Below are positions 31,267 to 41,159 of a stretch of 64,000 bases of DNA, piece after piece. The notes under the pieces were generated by a model, which searched no databases, was not told the DNA's origin, and worked only from the letters and a program-made list of their open reading frames with translations. How positions within the stretch are numbered: position 1 is the first letter of the stretch; each line of letters begins with the position of its first letter. The DNA comes from Neoceratodus forsteri (lineage: Eukaryota > Chordata > Ceratodontiformes > Ceratodontidae), in contig CM057456.1 of assembly GCA_016271365.2 (NCBI GenBank), positions 164,152,501 to 164,216,500 of the forward strand, in the 5' to 3' direction. A program made the translations under genes and the position numbers.

Positions 31267-32714
31267 TCACTTAAAAATAGTGTATTCCTGCACCCTGTTC
31301 CTCCCTGTAAGATACTTGTATTTCTCTATCATATCCACTCTCTCCCTCCTCTCCTCCAGGGAGTACATGTTCAGTTCCTTCAACCTGTCTTCATAGGACT
31401 TGTGATGCAATCCATGCACCATCTTTGTTGCCCTCATCTGAACCTTCTCTACCCTGTCTATGTCCTTACGTAGGTATGGTCTCCAGAACTGTACACTGTA
31501 CTTCAGGTGGGGCCTCACTAGCATCTTGTATAGTGAAATTATGACCTCTCTTTTCCTGCTGGTGATGCCCCTGCCCATGTATCCCAGCATCCTATTTGCT
31601 TTACCAGCTGCCTTGTCACACTGTTTCCCTACCTTGAGGTCATTAGAGATGATAACCCAAGAGCCATTTCCTGCTTGGTGTATGCTATACCCCCAACTGA
31701 TATATTGTGCCAGGGTTTTTGTGCCCCATATGCATTATCTTGCACTTCTTTGCATTGAATTTCAACTGCCAAACCCCTGACCATTCTTCAAGTTTCTGCA
31801 GGTCGCTTCTCATTCTGTCTACACCCTCTGGTGTGTCTACTCTGTTACAGAGCTTTGTGTCATCAGCGACAGTGAAATTCTGCATTCTAGGTCCTGCGCA
31901 ATGTCACTGATGAAGATGTTGAATAGGACCGGTCCCAGCACTGATCCCTGTGGCACCCCACTGGTAACTCTTCCCTCTGTGGAGTGACAGTCATTTACCA
32001 CCAGCTTCTGTGTCCTGCCACTCAGCCAGTTACCTACCCACCACACTACTGTCCTGCCCACACCCCTATTCCCCAGTTTGTGTAATAGTCTTCTATGTGG
32101 CACAGTGTCAAAGGCCTTGCTGAAGTCCAGATAGGCCATGTCCACTGCCCTCCTGATCCACCTCCCTAGTCACCCAGTCAAAAATTAGTGAGGTTGGTCT
32201 GACGCGGCCTCCCCTGGTGAAACCATGCTGCCTTGGGTCCTGTAGTTCAATGACAACTAGATGTTCACTAATTTTCTCCTTCAGTAGTGCTTCCATGATC
32301 TTCCCACTACGGGTGAGGCTGACTGGTCTGTAGTTCCCTGCTTCCTCTTTGTTCCCACTTTTGTATAAGGGGACTACATCTGCTGTCCTCCAGTCTTTGG
32401 GTACCTCCCCTGTTTCCAGTGATCGGCTAAACAGGATAGCCAGAGGTTCAGCCATCACTTCTCTTATTTCTTTAAGGACCCTGGGGTGCACCCCATCTGG
32501 CCCCATTGCTTTATCAACTCTTATTACTTCCAGTTCCTTCAGTACCCTTTCTCGTGTAAAGGGACTTGTGTCCATTCTGCACCATTCTCACCCTTGTACT
32601 CCCTTCAGACCCATTACCCTCCTCTTCCTCAGTAAAGACTGAGCAGAAATACCTGTTCAATATGTCAGCTTTACTGTTGTCATCCTCCAGCCCCATCCTC
32701 CCCTTCAGTCTCAC
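31267..32714 (-). pseudogene. CR1 ORF2 reverse transcriptase and C-terminus, broken
   Basis: In order: N-R-Y-F-C-S-V-F-T-E-E-E (32690-32620); A-M-G-P-D-G-V-H-P-R-V-L-K-E (about 32515); P-K-D-W-R-T-A-D-V-V-P-L-Y-K; N-Y-R-P-V-S-L-T; D-F-S-K-A-F-D-T-V-P-H (domain A, about 32130-32095); S-G-V-P-Q-G-S-V-L-G-P-V-L-F-N-I-F-I-S-D (about 31970-31905). The YADD position reads V-A-D-D-T-K-L after a frameshift (about 31868). Then come L-K-F-N-A-K-K-C-K-I-M-H-M-G (31770) and S-L-Y-K-M-L-V-R-P-H-L-K-Y (31530). Confidence 0.85.
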
Positions 32715-33449
32715 TATCCCTCCCTTTGCCTTTCTTTTTCACTTATGTGCCTGTAAAGGGTTTGTCCCCTCTACCCACTGATTTTGCAATATATTTCTTC
32801 TGTCTGAGCTTTGGCTTCCCTTGCAACCTCCCTGCCTCCCTTTGCTTCTCCTGGTACTTCTCCCTATCCCCTTCTGCCTTTGTCTTTTGTATTGCCTGAG
32901 ATGCAGTCTTTTGGTTCCTTTCTTTGCTACCTCTTTGGAAAACCATAATGGTCTCCTCTTCCTTTTCCTCTTGCTAACCTGCTTAATGCATAATTCTGTT
33001 GTTTTTTGTAATCCCCATTTTAAATACTGCCACTGTTCCTCAACCCCTGATTCCTGTCCCATTCCCCTTAATGCCTCTTTAAGTATCTCCCCATTTTCCC
33101 AAAAGTCTGCCCCCCTAAAATCCAGGATCGTGTTTTGTATGGTTTGGTTCTGCTCTTTCTGTGATTTCAAACCACAATGACTGGTGGTCACTGTTCCCCA
33201 GGTGCTCCTCCACTGTTACTATCACACTGTCCCTGTTTGTGAGCACAAGGTCCAGTATTGCCTTCTGCTGAGTTGGTTCCATGACCAGTTGCTTAAGGAA
33301 GGAACCCTGAAGGAGTCAGGATAAATCTGCTCCTAGTTGATGCTGCTGCTGGGATGCTCAGTCACGTCTGGAATGCAAGTCTCAACCAGTACTACCTCAC
33401 CCTTGTCTGCCATCCTTTGAATGGCTAGCATCAGCTCTATCTGTTTCTT

Positions 33450-33772
33450 TATCCTGGGCTGGTGGTCTATAGACCACACCTGTGGGATGGCTGTCCCATT
33501 TTCCTTTCCAGCTTAACCCAAGTATCTCTCCCCATTTTGTTCCTCCTGGATCTCTGTGGCCCTTATGTCATTTTTCATACATTGCCCTCCTCCTCCTCCT
33601 TCCTGCCTGCTCTGTCTCTTCTGAATATGTTGTAACCAGGTATGGCCATCTCCCAGTCGTGGTTATTATTACACCAAGTTTCAGTGATGGCCACAATATC
33701 CAGGTCTGACTGCACCATGACAGCCTCCAGATCTTCCATCTTGTTGCTAAGGCTCCTGGCATTTGCACACAT
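33450..33772 (-). pseudogene. CR1 ORF2 endonuclease fragment
   Basis: The frame reads C-A-N-A-R-S-L-S-N-K-M-E-D-L-E-A, D-I-V-A-I-T-E-T-W-C (catalytic Glu), W-E-M-A-I-P-G-Y-N-I-F-R-R-D-R-A-G-R-K-E, the standard start of CR1 endonuclease. It then frameshifts, and the middle of the domain (33450-33200) is badly decayed. Confidence 0.75.
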
Positions 33773-33999
33773 GGCTTTCCATGATTTGACCTCCCTAGAC
33801 TGTTTCGCTGTTCTACTCTAGTCCCTTCCTTGGTTGTCCTTTATTCCTGATTCTCCTTGCTGTCTGCCCTTCTGCTGAATTTTGCCCCTTTTCTGCCTAT
33901 CCACCTCTTGGGCGCTAATATCCATCTTTTGCACACTGCTTTGTAGAGATAGCCATTCCTTTGGTTCACTGGTTCCACTACTAGCCATGGGGGGTGAGC

Positions 34000-34874
34000 A
34001 AATAGGTACCCTCCTTGCTGGACTGCCACACCCCTTTGCTAGTTTAAATGCTTGTCAATGTAGCATTTAAACTTATTATTGAGTGCTTGGATTCCCTTCC
34101 AGGATGGATGCAGGCCGTCAGACAGACAAACCTCCATCCCTCAGGTGGGTCCCCAGTCACCAATGAATCAAACCCTTCCTCCACAGCACAAGTTCTTCAA
34201 CCATGAGTTAAAGTTCCTGGTGCATGCACTCCTGTGCTATCCCTTGCCTCTCACAGGTAGTACTTCAGAAAGTGACAGAAGTAGCTACTTGCTTGAGACC
34301 CTCCCAATTTCCTAAACTCTTCTGAACTTCCTTTGGCTCCTATTTTGCCAGGTCATTAGTACCTAGGTGGATAATGACATCTGGCTCAACCTCCGTCTTG
34401 CCTTCCTAGTGATCCCAGGATCTTCCATCCATCCACTCCATGCGTGGCACCTAGTGAGCACCTCACCTCCCTGTCCTCCCCTCCTGTGTTCCTAGCTGGA
34501 TCCGTCTTATGATGGGTCCCCACCAGGATTCACTTCCTCCTCCTCTGGGGTGCACTGCTTTCCCCATTGAGGTCACCTCCTTGGATAACCTCCACATCCT
34601 TTCCTTCCATTTCTCTGGGTACCTCTATTTAGTTGTCCCCATTTGCCAGTGTGGTATATGAGTTCTTGAGTGGAATAGGATCTGGGATGTGCCTCTGCAT
34701 AACCGCTCTAACCCTCCCTGAGCCCACTGTCATCCAAGTGCTCCTTGTTCTCGGCATCCTTTGAGGCAGTTGCATTGGACTGGGTGGTCTCTGGATAGGG
34801 GTGATGGTACTCCTGACCCAGTTTACTTCCGCTCTGAGTCTGACTACCTCATCCCACAGTCCAGAGAGATGCAT
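34000..34874 (-). pseudogene. CR1 ORF1 protein (coiled coil, SGNH-esterase-like)
   Basis: The minus frame from 34874 gives L-W-D-E-V-V-R-L-R-A-E-V, a short coiled coil usual at the start of CR1 ORF1. At 34390-34340 the minus strand reads E-P-D-V-I-I-H-L-G-T-N-D-L-A-K, the block of SGNH/GDSL-type esterase domains known from CR1 ORF1 (G-T-N-D). After that comes E-x-K-E. ORF1 of CR1 binds nucleic acid, and the role of the esterase fold is unsettled. The pieces are separated by stops and frameshifts. Confidence 0.7.
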
Positions 34875-35000
34875 GCAGATAGGGCAGCACCTCAGTGTCC
34901 AGAAGGTCTACCTGAATATGGCTGTCCCATAGCCACTGCATTGCACCACTCCCCACATTATACTGCAATTATACTGCTATTCCACTACTTGTCTGCTACT

Positions 35001-35589
35001 GAAGCTCTCCTAGTTCCCTTTTTATTAATTTACTGTCCTAAAAATCCTGCCACTGATCCTCAGATAATTTTCTTTAAAAAAAGAAAAGAAACCAATAAAT
35101 AAATAAATGAGTCAAAACATTTATGCGTGCTGAGGGTGGGCTTCTTCACCTATACCCCTCCTACTTCACACCCTTAATATACCCTGTGTTTAGCTCCTGT
35201 CAATCAGATTTAACAGGGCATATAATTAAGAGTTGGGGAAAGGGGAGGGGGGGGCGAAAATTTGCAGCAATTAAAGACAGCACAGAAATACGCCACCACT
35301 ATGTTTTAAATTTTCAACAGCCCCAAAACTATTCTAAGTAAAGACAACAAAGAAAATACAGTGTCACTAAAAGCCCACAATCTAAGTTTAAAAGAAAAAT
35401 AGCAATTACCAGTTACTCTAAAGCATTGAATTGAATATGTTTCCTTCCTTCCCCTTCTGGCTTCTTCTGAGAAAATAAAACTCACTTGCTACCTCAACTC
35501 TGACTAAGCCCCACCTCCAGTTCTCATGTAGCTGAGGTCAGAGGCCAGACAATTAACACCCCTCACCCAAACTACAGGGCAGTCAGACA
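35001..35589. other. Probable decayed CR1 5' region or unassigned spacer
   Basis: There are A-rich runs (35070-35110, with AATAAATAAATAAAT) and no recognisable frame. 35490-35540 read on the minus strand (GGAGGTGGGGCTTAGTCAG) resembles a CR1 5' leader but could be chance. Confidence 0.3.
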
Positions 35590-35596
35590 AGCCAAT

Positions 35597-35975
35597 ATAT
35601 ATATGTATAATGCAAAAAACATTGCTAATGCATCAGTTAGGGTTGCTAGCACAGTGACAAAAGTTTGGAAATTCAATGTTAGAGTTACCACCCCACCCCA
35701 CCCCCAGCCTCCCACACTCCACCACCACCCAACATCGGGGTGTGCCATGGGGTCATCAGGCCTAACTCTCATCCATTCTCCTATACTGTAGCATGTGAGT
35801 TTGTTAACTCATGGAATGGGGTGAGAGTTGGACCTGATTACTCATAACTACCACATGTCGGTGGTGTGTGAAAAGGTAGGGGTTGGGGTTGCAAGTGAAA
35901 ACCCTCACATCAAATTTCCAAACTTTTTGTGCTGTGCTGTCAACCCTAACTGGTGCATTAATGAAGTTTTTTGCA
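35597..35975 (+). mobile_element. Palindromic head 3 (head only) with (TA)n at left
   Basis: (TA)n at 35597-35604. The ends AATGCATCAGTTAGGGTTG (35627) and the inverse AACCCTAACTGGTGCATT (35943) frame about 340 bp of inverted arms with the shared centre (GGGGTGAGAGTT...AACTCTCATCCCAT-type). No body follows; it runs straight into the microsatellite and head 4. Confidence 0.75.
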
Positions 35976-35980
35976 ATCAA

Positions 35981-36034
<54 letters not shown>
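35981..36034. repeat. (CT)n(TA)n compound microsatellite
   Basis: TCTCTC over about 24 bp followed by TATATA over about 30 bp, between heads 3 and 4. Confidence 0.9.
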
Positions 36035-36035
<1 letters not shown>

Positions 36036-37608
36036 TATTCATAAAAACTCATTAATGCATCAGTTAGGGTTTAAGCTATAAAATCAGGGAAATGAGGTGT
36101 TAGGGTTGACACCCTAACACCCCCCCATGCCTTATCTCCCCATCCCCACCCACCACAGACCAACATGTGACAGGGTGTGCCTTGTGGGCATCGGTTGTAA
36201 CTCTTACCCCATTCCATGTGTAACAAAGCTTACATGATACAGTATAGGAGAATGGGGTGAGAGTTAGGCCTGATGATCCCAAGGCACACCTCATCATCTG
36301 TTGGTCTGTGATGGGTGAGGGTGGGGTGGTAAGGCATGGGGGTGTTAGGGTGTCAACCCTAACATCTCATTTCATTACTTTTGTCACTTTAACCCTAACT
36401 GATGCATTTGCAAAATGTTTTGCAATGAATTTCCTTACTTTTTGAGAAAGTTTAATGTAACTGGTAAATGATATTTGTTAGTGGGAGTGCGTGCACTTTG
36501 GGCCCCATGCTTCCTTCTGGCTTTCCATTTTTGCATAATGATATGTATCTGTAGCAGCACAGGCTAGTGGGGCCCTGCGCTCCCACTTACACATAACTAC
36601 AGAGCTATACAGCAGCTGTATAGGGCTGAAAAGAAACACTTGTAACACTAATTTGCCAATATCTCAGTAACTGTAGCAGCTATGAAAAAAATCCACTGCA
36701 GTTGTAATCATGACTTCAAAACCTTCATGCATGATTAGCGAAAAATCCTTATTTTTAATAATTTCTGAGATATGGTCACAGAAAGACACTGTGGGCACTG
36801 CAGTGTTATTCTATAGGAAATATCTCAACTGTGTAATGGCATAGCTATGGAACCAATAAAAATATTTGCACCTAAACAGAATAATTCACATCTCTGGGAT
36901 ACCCCTTTTATACCCTGCAAATTTCAAGCGAGTGACGAACAAGGATTTTTAAAATTTAAAACAGCCATTTTTTGACAAAAACAAAGCAAACCAAAGCCAT
37001 GGGTTTGTAGAAGGTGTCACCCTGAGAAAAGCACATCCGTGGGGCAAGTTACAACATTTTGTTTGTTGAAAAAAATGAAAACAAGATGGCGGCTCTCGAA
37101 ATGGGACTTTTCTTATGAATGGGGATTTTATAACTCCCCATTCATGAGGTGACAAAATCCTTGATCGTGAACCCAATCCTCTTTCACAAAATATGCATAT
37201 AAATCAAAAACTGAACAGAACATGCTAGGAACCCGAAAAGTCTAAATTAAATAACTTTGGAATGTATTAATATTTTTTCACCAACCTAATGCTGGATTGT
37301 TCTTTGAGTAAACCTCTTTCTACCTTGAAAATTTCAGACCATAATTCCAAATGGTGTGGCCACAGCATGATGGGCAAAAAACAGCAAAAATTGGAAATTT
37401 GATGCTTTGCTGCTCGAAAACCACAAATCCGAGCAAAATGCAACTTAGCAAATCAAGGGATCTTCCATATGAGACCATGCATTGAGAATTTCATGCAAAT
37501 CCCTTGAATGGTTGCAAAGTTATTAATGTGCAAAATTTGGGGTTTAACATTAAACTGCTTACTCAACCCTAACTATAGGGGCACGACTGTGCCTCTATAA
37601 TATAAGTA

Positions 37609-37648
<40 letters not shown>
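36005..37648 (+). mobile_element. (TA)n-bordered repeat with palindromic head (copy 3)
   Basis: (TA)n (36005-36033), palindromic head 4 (36047-36410), then body 36411-37611, and (TA)n again (37612-37648). Body words shared with copy 1 are TGCAATGAATTTCCTTACTTTT.GAGAAAGT, TTAATATTTTTTCACCAA, and GGTTGCAAAGTTATTAA.GT.xAAAxTTTGGGxTTTAAC just before the terminal GTGCCTCTATAATATAAGTATG. The body also contains the ATATCTCAG and GGCCCTGCGCTCCCACTTACACATAA blocks shared with copies 2 and 4. No protein-coding potential. It is much shorter than copy 1, which has gained tandem duplications. Confidence 0.6.
36047..36410. repeat. Palindromic head 4
   Basis: It is the cleanest head: TAATGCATCAGTTAGGGTTT at the left and the inverse TAACCCTAACTGATGCATTT at the right. 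The arms pair through CATGCCTTA.C..CCCC and GGGG..TAAGGCATG to a centre at AACTCTTACCCCATTCCATG/GAATGGGGTGAGAGTT. Confidence 0.85.
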
Positions 37649-37652
<4 letters not shown>

Positions 37653-38803
37653 CAACACATGTTTGGGGATAAATGTACAGATAAAAACTTGTATCTCAGG
37701 CACCCTGTGAAGATATCATTGATATCTCCATGTTCCTATACTCGTCATAGTGATATCTCCATGTTCCTACTCGTCATGGAGATATCTCTATGTTCCTATC
37801 GCATCCAAACAAAAGTGAAACTACACTTTCCATTGCAGTCCTACCTCTCTACAGCCTACGCTGTTTCCCTCACCACGCCATACACACCCCTGGCATTTAC
37901 TTGACTCAACAAATATTTTTTAACAAATAACTCTGTAGCATTATCTGGTTGATCCTGCCACTCCATTGTTTCAGTAATTAAACATAACACTTTCACTTTT
38001 CCCTCTTAAAATGTAGCGTGACTAGACGTATAAAGTAAGAAATAGAATGAACTCCCAGTGATTTACGACACCAGTCAATCGTCAAACATACTCAAAATTG
38101 TTTTTTTCCCTATGGTTTTACTTCAATTTTATGCAGAAGCTGCCGACAGTACTGTGGCGCAGAGTGGCCAGTCGGCAGCTTCAAGAAGTTAACAGAAAAA
38201 GCGAGTGCGGCGTTACTATATGCTTTCGCTCTCATTCTTTCTGCTGTTCTGAAAACTGCCGACTACGCTCACTCTGCGCTCTGTACTAACCATAAAATAA
38301 GAAGAAAAACAATGAAGAGAAAAAACAATTTTAATATATTGGAAAGACTGACTAGTGTCGTCTCTATCATTCTATTCTTACTTTATAAACTTCGATCACC
38401 TTATTCGAGGAAAGTGAAAATATTATTTTCAATGCCAAAGCTACAAGTGGCAAGATCAACTAGACATATTTTAAAATTTTATTTATTTAAAAATAATGGC
38501 AAGATCAACAACTTAAACAATAAGATATACACAAAACTTTAAACTGGCAGGATCAACCACAGTTTTTTTCAAGTAACAGCTAATCTGTTAGGCATATACC
38601 ATACATAGGACTTTCTATTGTATGTGGCCCCAAACATTTGTTTGTATAAACCGAATATGACATGGCCCGACTGAAGATATCATATTTATCTTCACTCGAG
38701 GCCAATGAAATCATGATATCTCACTCGTGGCTTCGCCACTCGTGAGATATCATGATATCATTGGCCTCTCGTGAAGATAAATATGATATCTTCAGTCAAT
38801 CAT
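37649..38803. mobile_element. Foldback element between two (TA)n tracts, containing SSU-rRNA-5'-end-like motifs
   Basis: Outer inverted ends: TTTATACAACACATGTTTGGGG (37646-) and the inverse CCCCAAACATTTGTTTGTATAAA (38629-38650). Inner arms: ATAAAGTAAGAAATAGAATGA (38030-38050) with TCATTCTATTCTTACTTTATA (38369-38388), and further pairs around AAAATTGTTTTTTTCC / GAAAAAACAATTTT and GCTGCCGAC / GTCGGCAGC. CTGGTTGATCCTGCCA is at 37945-37960, and its inverse TGGCAGGATCAACCA at 38545-38559. Two weaker inverse copies, TGGCAAGATCAAC, are at 38448 and 38497. The left outer arm has about three ~29-bp tandem units (GATATCTCCATGTTCCTA...CGTCA, 37721-37800). No frame is supported. Confidence 0.6.
38669..38797. 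repeat. Near-perfect 129-bp hairpin
   Basis: The left arm, GACTGAAGATATCATATTTA... to ...CTCACTCGTGGC, pairs with the right arm, GCCACTCGTGAG... to ...ATATGATATCTTCAGTC, around a TTCG loop (38732-38735). Only a few mismatches are visible. It lies at the right end of the foldback element, just before (TA)n. Confidence 0.9.

Positions 38804-38873
<70 letters not shown>
38804..38873. repeat. (TA)n microsatellite, about 70 bp
   Basis: Uninterrupted TATATA tract directly before the Tc1 left end. Confidence 0.95.
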
Positions 38874-38874
<1 letters not shown>

Positions 38875-38880
38875 CACACA

Positions 38881-40506
38881 CAGTGACTAGCAAAAGTATT
38901 CAACCCCCTTGAAAGTTGTTAGATTTGTCTGGATTACAAATGAGACTTACATATATTATTCCAGTCAGTATTTTTACTGCAAACTCATATGCTCTAACAG
39001 TATATCTTCAAAGCCAAAATTAATTATCTGTCAGCAGATCTTTTAAAGAAAATTAAAAACTGGAAAATGCTGCTTGCAGAGGTATGCAACCCCTACACAT
39101 TAGTATTTGGTAGAGCCACCTTTTGCTGCAATAACAGCTTTAAGTCTTTTGGGGTAAGTATCTACCAGCCTTGCACACTGTTCGGGAGTGATTCTTACCC
39201 ATTCTTCTTGGCAGATTTGTTCCAGGTTGTTCAGGTTGGTTGGGTGATGCTTGTGGACCGTAATTTTCAAACAGTGCCACAGATTCTCGATGGGATTGAG
39301 ATCTGGACTTTGACTTGGCCACTGTAGGACATTCTCCTTTTTGTTGTTTAACCACTCCTGTGTTGCTTTGGCCTTGTGCTTGGGATCATTGTCCTGCTGA
39401 AAGGTGAAGTTTCTCCCAAGCTTCAGTTTTTTAGCAGACTGAGGCAGGTTCTCTTGCAGTATCTCCCTGTATTTTGCTCCATCCATTCTTCCTTCAATTT
39501 TAACAAGATGCCCAGTCCCTGCTGATGAACAGCATCCCCACAGCATGATGCTGCCACCACCATACTTCACTGTAGGGATGGTGTTTCTCGAGGCATGGGC
39601 AGTGTTAGGTTAGCTACACATAAGCGCTTTGAACTTTGGCCAAAATCTCTATCTTGGTCTCATCAGACCACGAAACCTTGTGCCACATCTTAGCTGGGTC
39701 ACTCTCATGCTTTCTGGCAAACTCCAGACTTGCTTTGATAAGGTTCTTTTTGAGTAATGGCTTCTTTCTAGCCACCCTCCCATACAGGCCAGTATTATGC
39801 AGAGCTCTTGATATGGTTGACTGGTGCACCTTCACTCCACTCTCAGCCACTGAACTCTGTAGCTCCTTCAAAGTGATTGTTGGCCTCTCTGTGGCTTCCC
39901 TCACTAGTCTCCTTCTTGTTCGGATGCTGAGTTTTGAGGGACGGCCTTGTCTAGGTAGTGCCTGGGTGGTGTGATGCAGCTTCCACTTCCTCACTGTTGA
40001 TCCAACAGTGCACACTGGGATATCCAAACACTTGGATATTATTTTGTACCCTTTTCCTAATTTATGCGCGTCTATTACTTTATCTCTAACTTCCTTAGAA
40101 TGCTCCTTAGTCTTCATTTTCACACCCTTCCTTGAGATTCACAGTCTGACCAATGGTCATTAAACTGAGGGGGGGTTTTATCCAGAAAATGTGAGCTACT
40201 TTAATGTTTCAGAGGTGAGGCCAATTGTAAGCCAATTGTGTCCTTGTTAGGGCAATATTTTTCATCTGTGTGAACTTGGAGCTTCCAGAGCACAGGGGTT
40301 GAATACTTATGCAAACAGCATATTTCAGTTATTTATTTTTCTTAGAAAATATTTTTAACATAAAACCAATGTCACTTTAAAATAATTATTTTGAGGGTCA
40401 GTCTTTTTAAATAAAATATTACACAGAACAAAATCTCAATGTATCATTTGTCATTCAGACAAATCTGACAACTTTCAAGGGGGTTGAATACTTTTGCAAG
40501 TCACTA
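38881..40506 (-). mobile_element. Tc1/mariner (Tc1-like) transposon, nearly complete, inactive
   Basis: Terminal inverted repeats: GTGACTAGCAAAAGTATTCAACCCCCTTGAAAGTTGT at the left and the inverse ACAACTTTCAAGGGGGTTGAATACTTTTGCAAGTCAC at the right, extending through CAGATTTGTCTGxATTACAAATGA on both sides (about 60 bp each). It is inserted in a (TA)n region, as expected for TA-targeting Tc1 elements. It carries one transposase gene on the minus strand. Length is about 1.63 kb, full length for the family. Confidence 0.92.
39061..40123 (-). pseudogene. Tc1-like transposase with a break near 39600
   Basis: From ATG 40123 the N-terminal part has the paired helix-turn-helix: E-V-R-D-K-V-I-D-A-H-K-L-G-K-G-Y-K-I-I-S-K, V-G-S-T-V-R-K-W, G-R-P-S-K-L (the GRPK-like linker), then R-R-R-L-V-R-E-A-T. 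The first catalytic Asp is in V-S-W-S-D-E-T-K (about 39660). Then a stop and frameshift damage the segment 39610-39570. The second part (39570-39100) holds G-G-S-I-M-L-W-G, the second Asp in [10 protein letters not shown] and the final Glu in [11 protein letters not shown]. All three DDE residues are thus present. An intact enzyme would cut at the inverted repeats and insert at TA. Only one short damaged zone is evident. Confidence 0.88.
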
Positions 40507-41150
40507 TATATATATTTATATATATATATATATTCATGGCAAAAAAAAAAAACTCTGTTAATGCATCAGTTAGGGTTGATAGCACAGCAACAAAAGTTTG
40601 GAAATTCAATGTTAGGGCATTGGGGTGTGCCATGGAGTCATCAGGCCAAATTCTCACCCCATTCCATGTGTAAATAAGCTGACACACTACAGTATATGAG
40701 AATGGGGTGAGAGTTAGGCCTGATAACCCCATAGCATGCCCCAATGCCTGTTGGTGTGTGGAGCGGGGTGGTGGTGGTGGTAGGGGTGGAAACTCTAACA
40801 TCTAATTTCCAAACTTTTGGCACTGTGCTATCAACCCTAACTGATGCACTAATAGAGTTTTCTGCAATGAATTTCCCTTCTTTTTGAGAAAGTGGAATGT
40901 AACTGGTATGAGGTTGTGCAAGCACAGGCCCTTTAGGCCCTGCGCTCCCTTCACGATACCTATTTTTGCATAATGGTATGCGTACGTCAGAGCACGGGCC
41001 CTCTGGTCCCTGCACTCCTACTTACACATAAGCACGGAGACATACAGCAACTTTATAGTACTGAGAAGGAACCCTTGTAACACTAATCTGGCAATATCTC
41101 AGTAACCGTAGCAACTATAAAAAAAAAATACACCACAGTTTTAATCAAAA
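40507..41150 (+). mobile_element. (TA)n-bordered repeat with palindromic head (copy 4, truncated body)
   Basis: (TA)n (40505-40533), head 5 (40556-40858; TAATGCATCAGTTAGGGTTG and inverse), then body words TGCAATGAATTTCCCTTCTTTTTGAGAAAGT, GGCCCTGCGCTCCC, ACTTACACATAAGCAC and CTTGTAACACTAATCTGGCAATATCTCAGTAACCGTAGCAxCTAT up to about 41150, where similarity to copy 3 stops. Confidence 0.65.
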
Positions 41151-41159
41151 CTTGGAAAC

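Larger units (their letters stand above)
30965..35000 (-). mobile_element. CR1-clade LINE, nearly complete, inactive (copy 1)
   Basis: On the minus strand, in order: ORF1 with an N-terminal coiled coil and an esterase-like motif (34874-34340), endonuclease (33772 to about 33450), linker, RT (32714-31840), C-terminal region (31590-31267), and a 3' end at about 30965 reading towards ACTGTCTATG-TATCTATGTAT. On the plus strand the end reads as the familiar ACATAG.TACATAGA...GCAGATAAGGGCC...CCCAGTCTGCCC block of CR1/L3-type elements. Frameshifts occur throughout. It is the longest CR1 copy in the window. Confidence 0.85.

Noticed and set aside
31000..33200. Plus-strand open frames across the CR1 element
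   Set aside because: They are antisense shadows of the CR1 RT and endonuclease, whose motifs are all on the minus strand.
36040..36420. Interstitial telomeric repeat (TTAGGG/CCCTAA)
   Set aside because: Only single TTAGGG or CCCTAA units occur, as part of the AATGCATCAGTTAGGGTT ends of the palindromic heads; no tandem array.
37945..37990. 18S rRNA gene or fragment
   Set aside because: Only about 16 nt match the rRNA 5' end strongly; what follows does not continue convincingly into 18S sequence, and the motif is mirrored in an inverted-repeat element.
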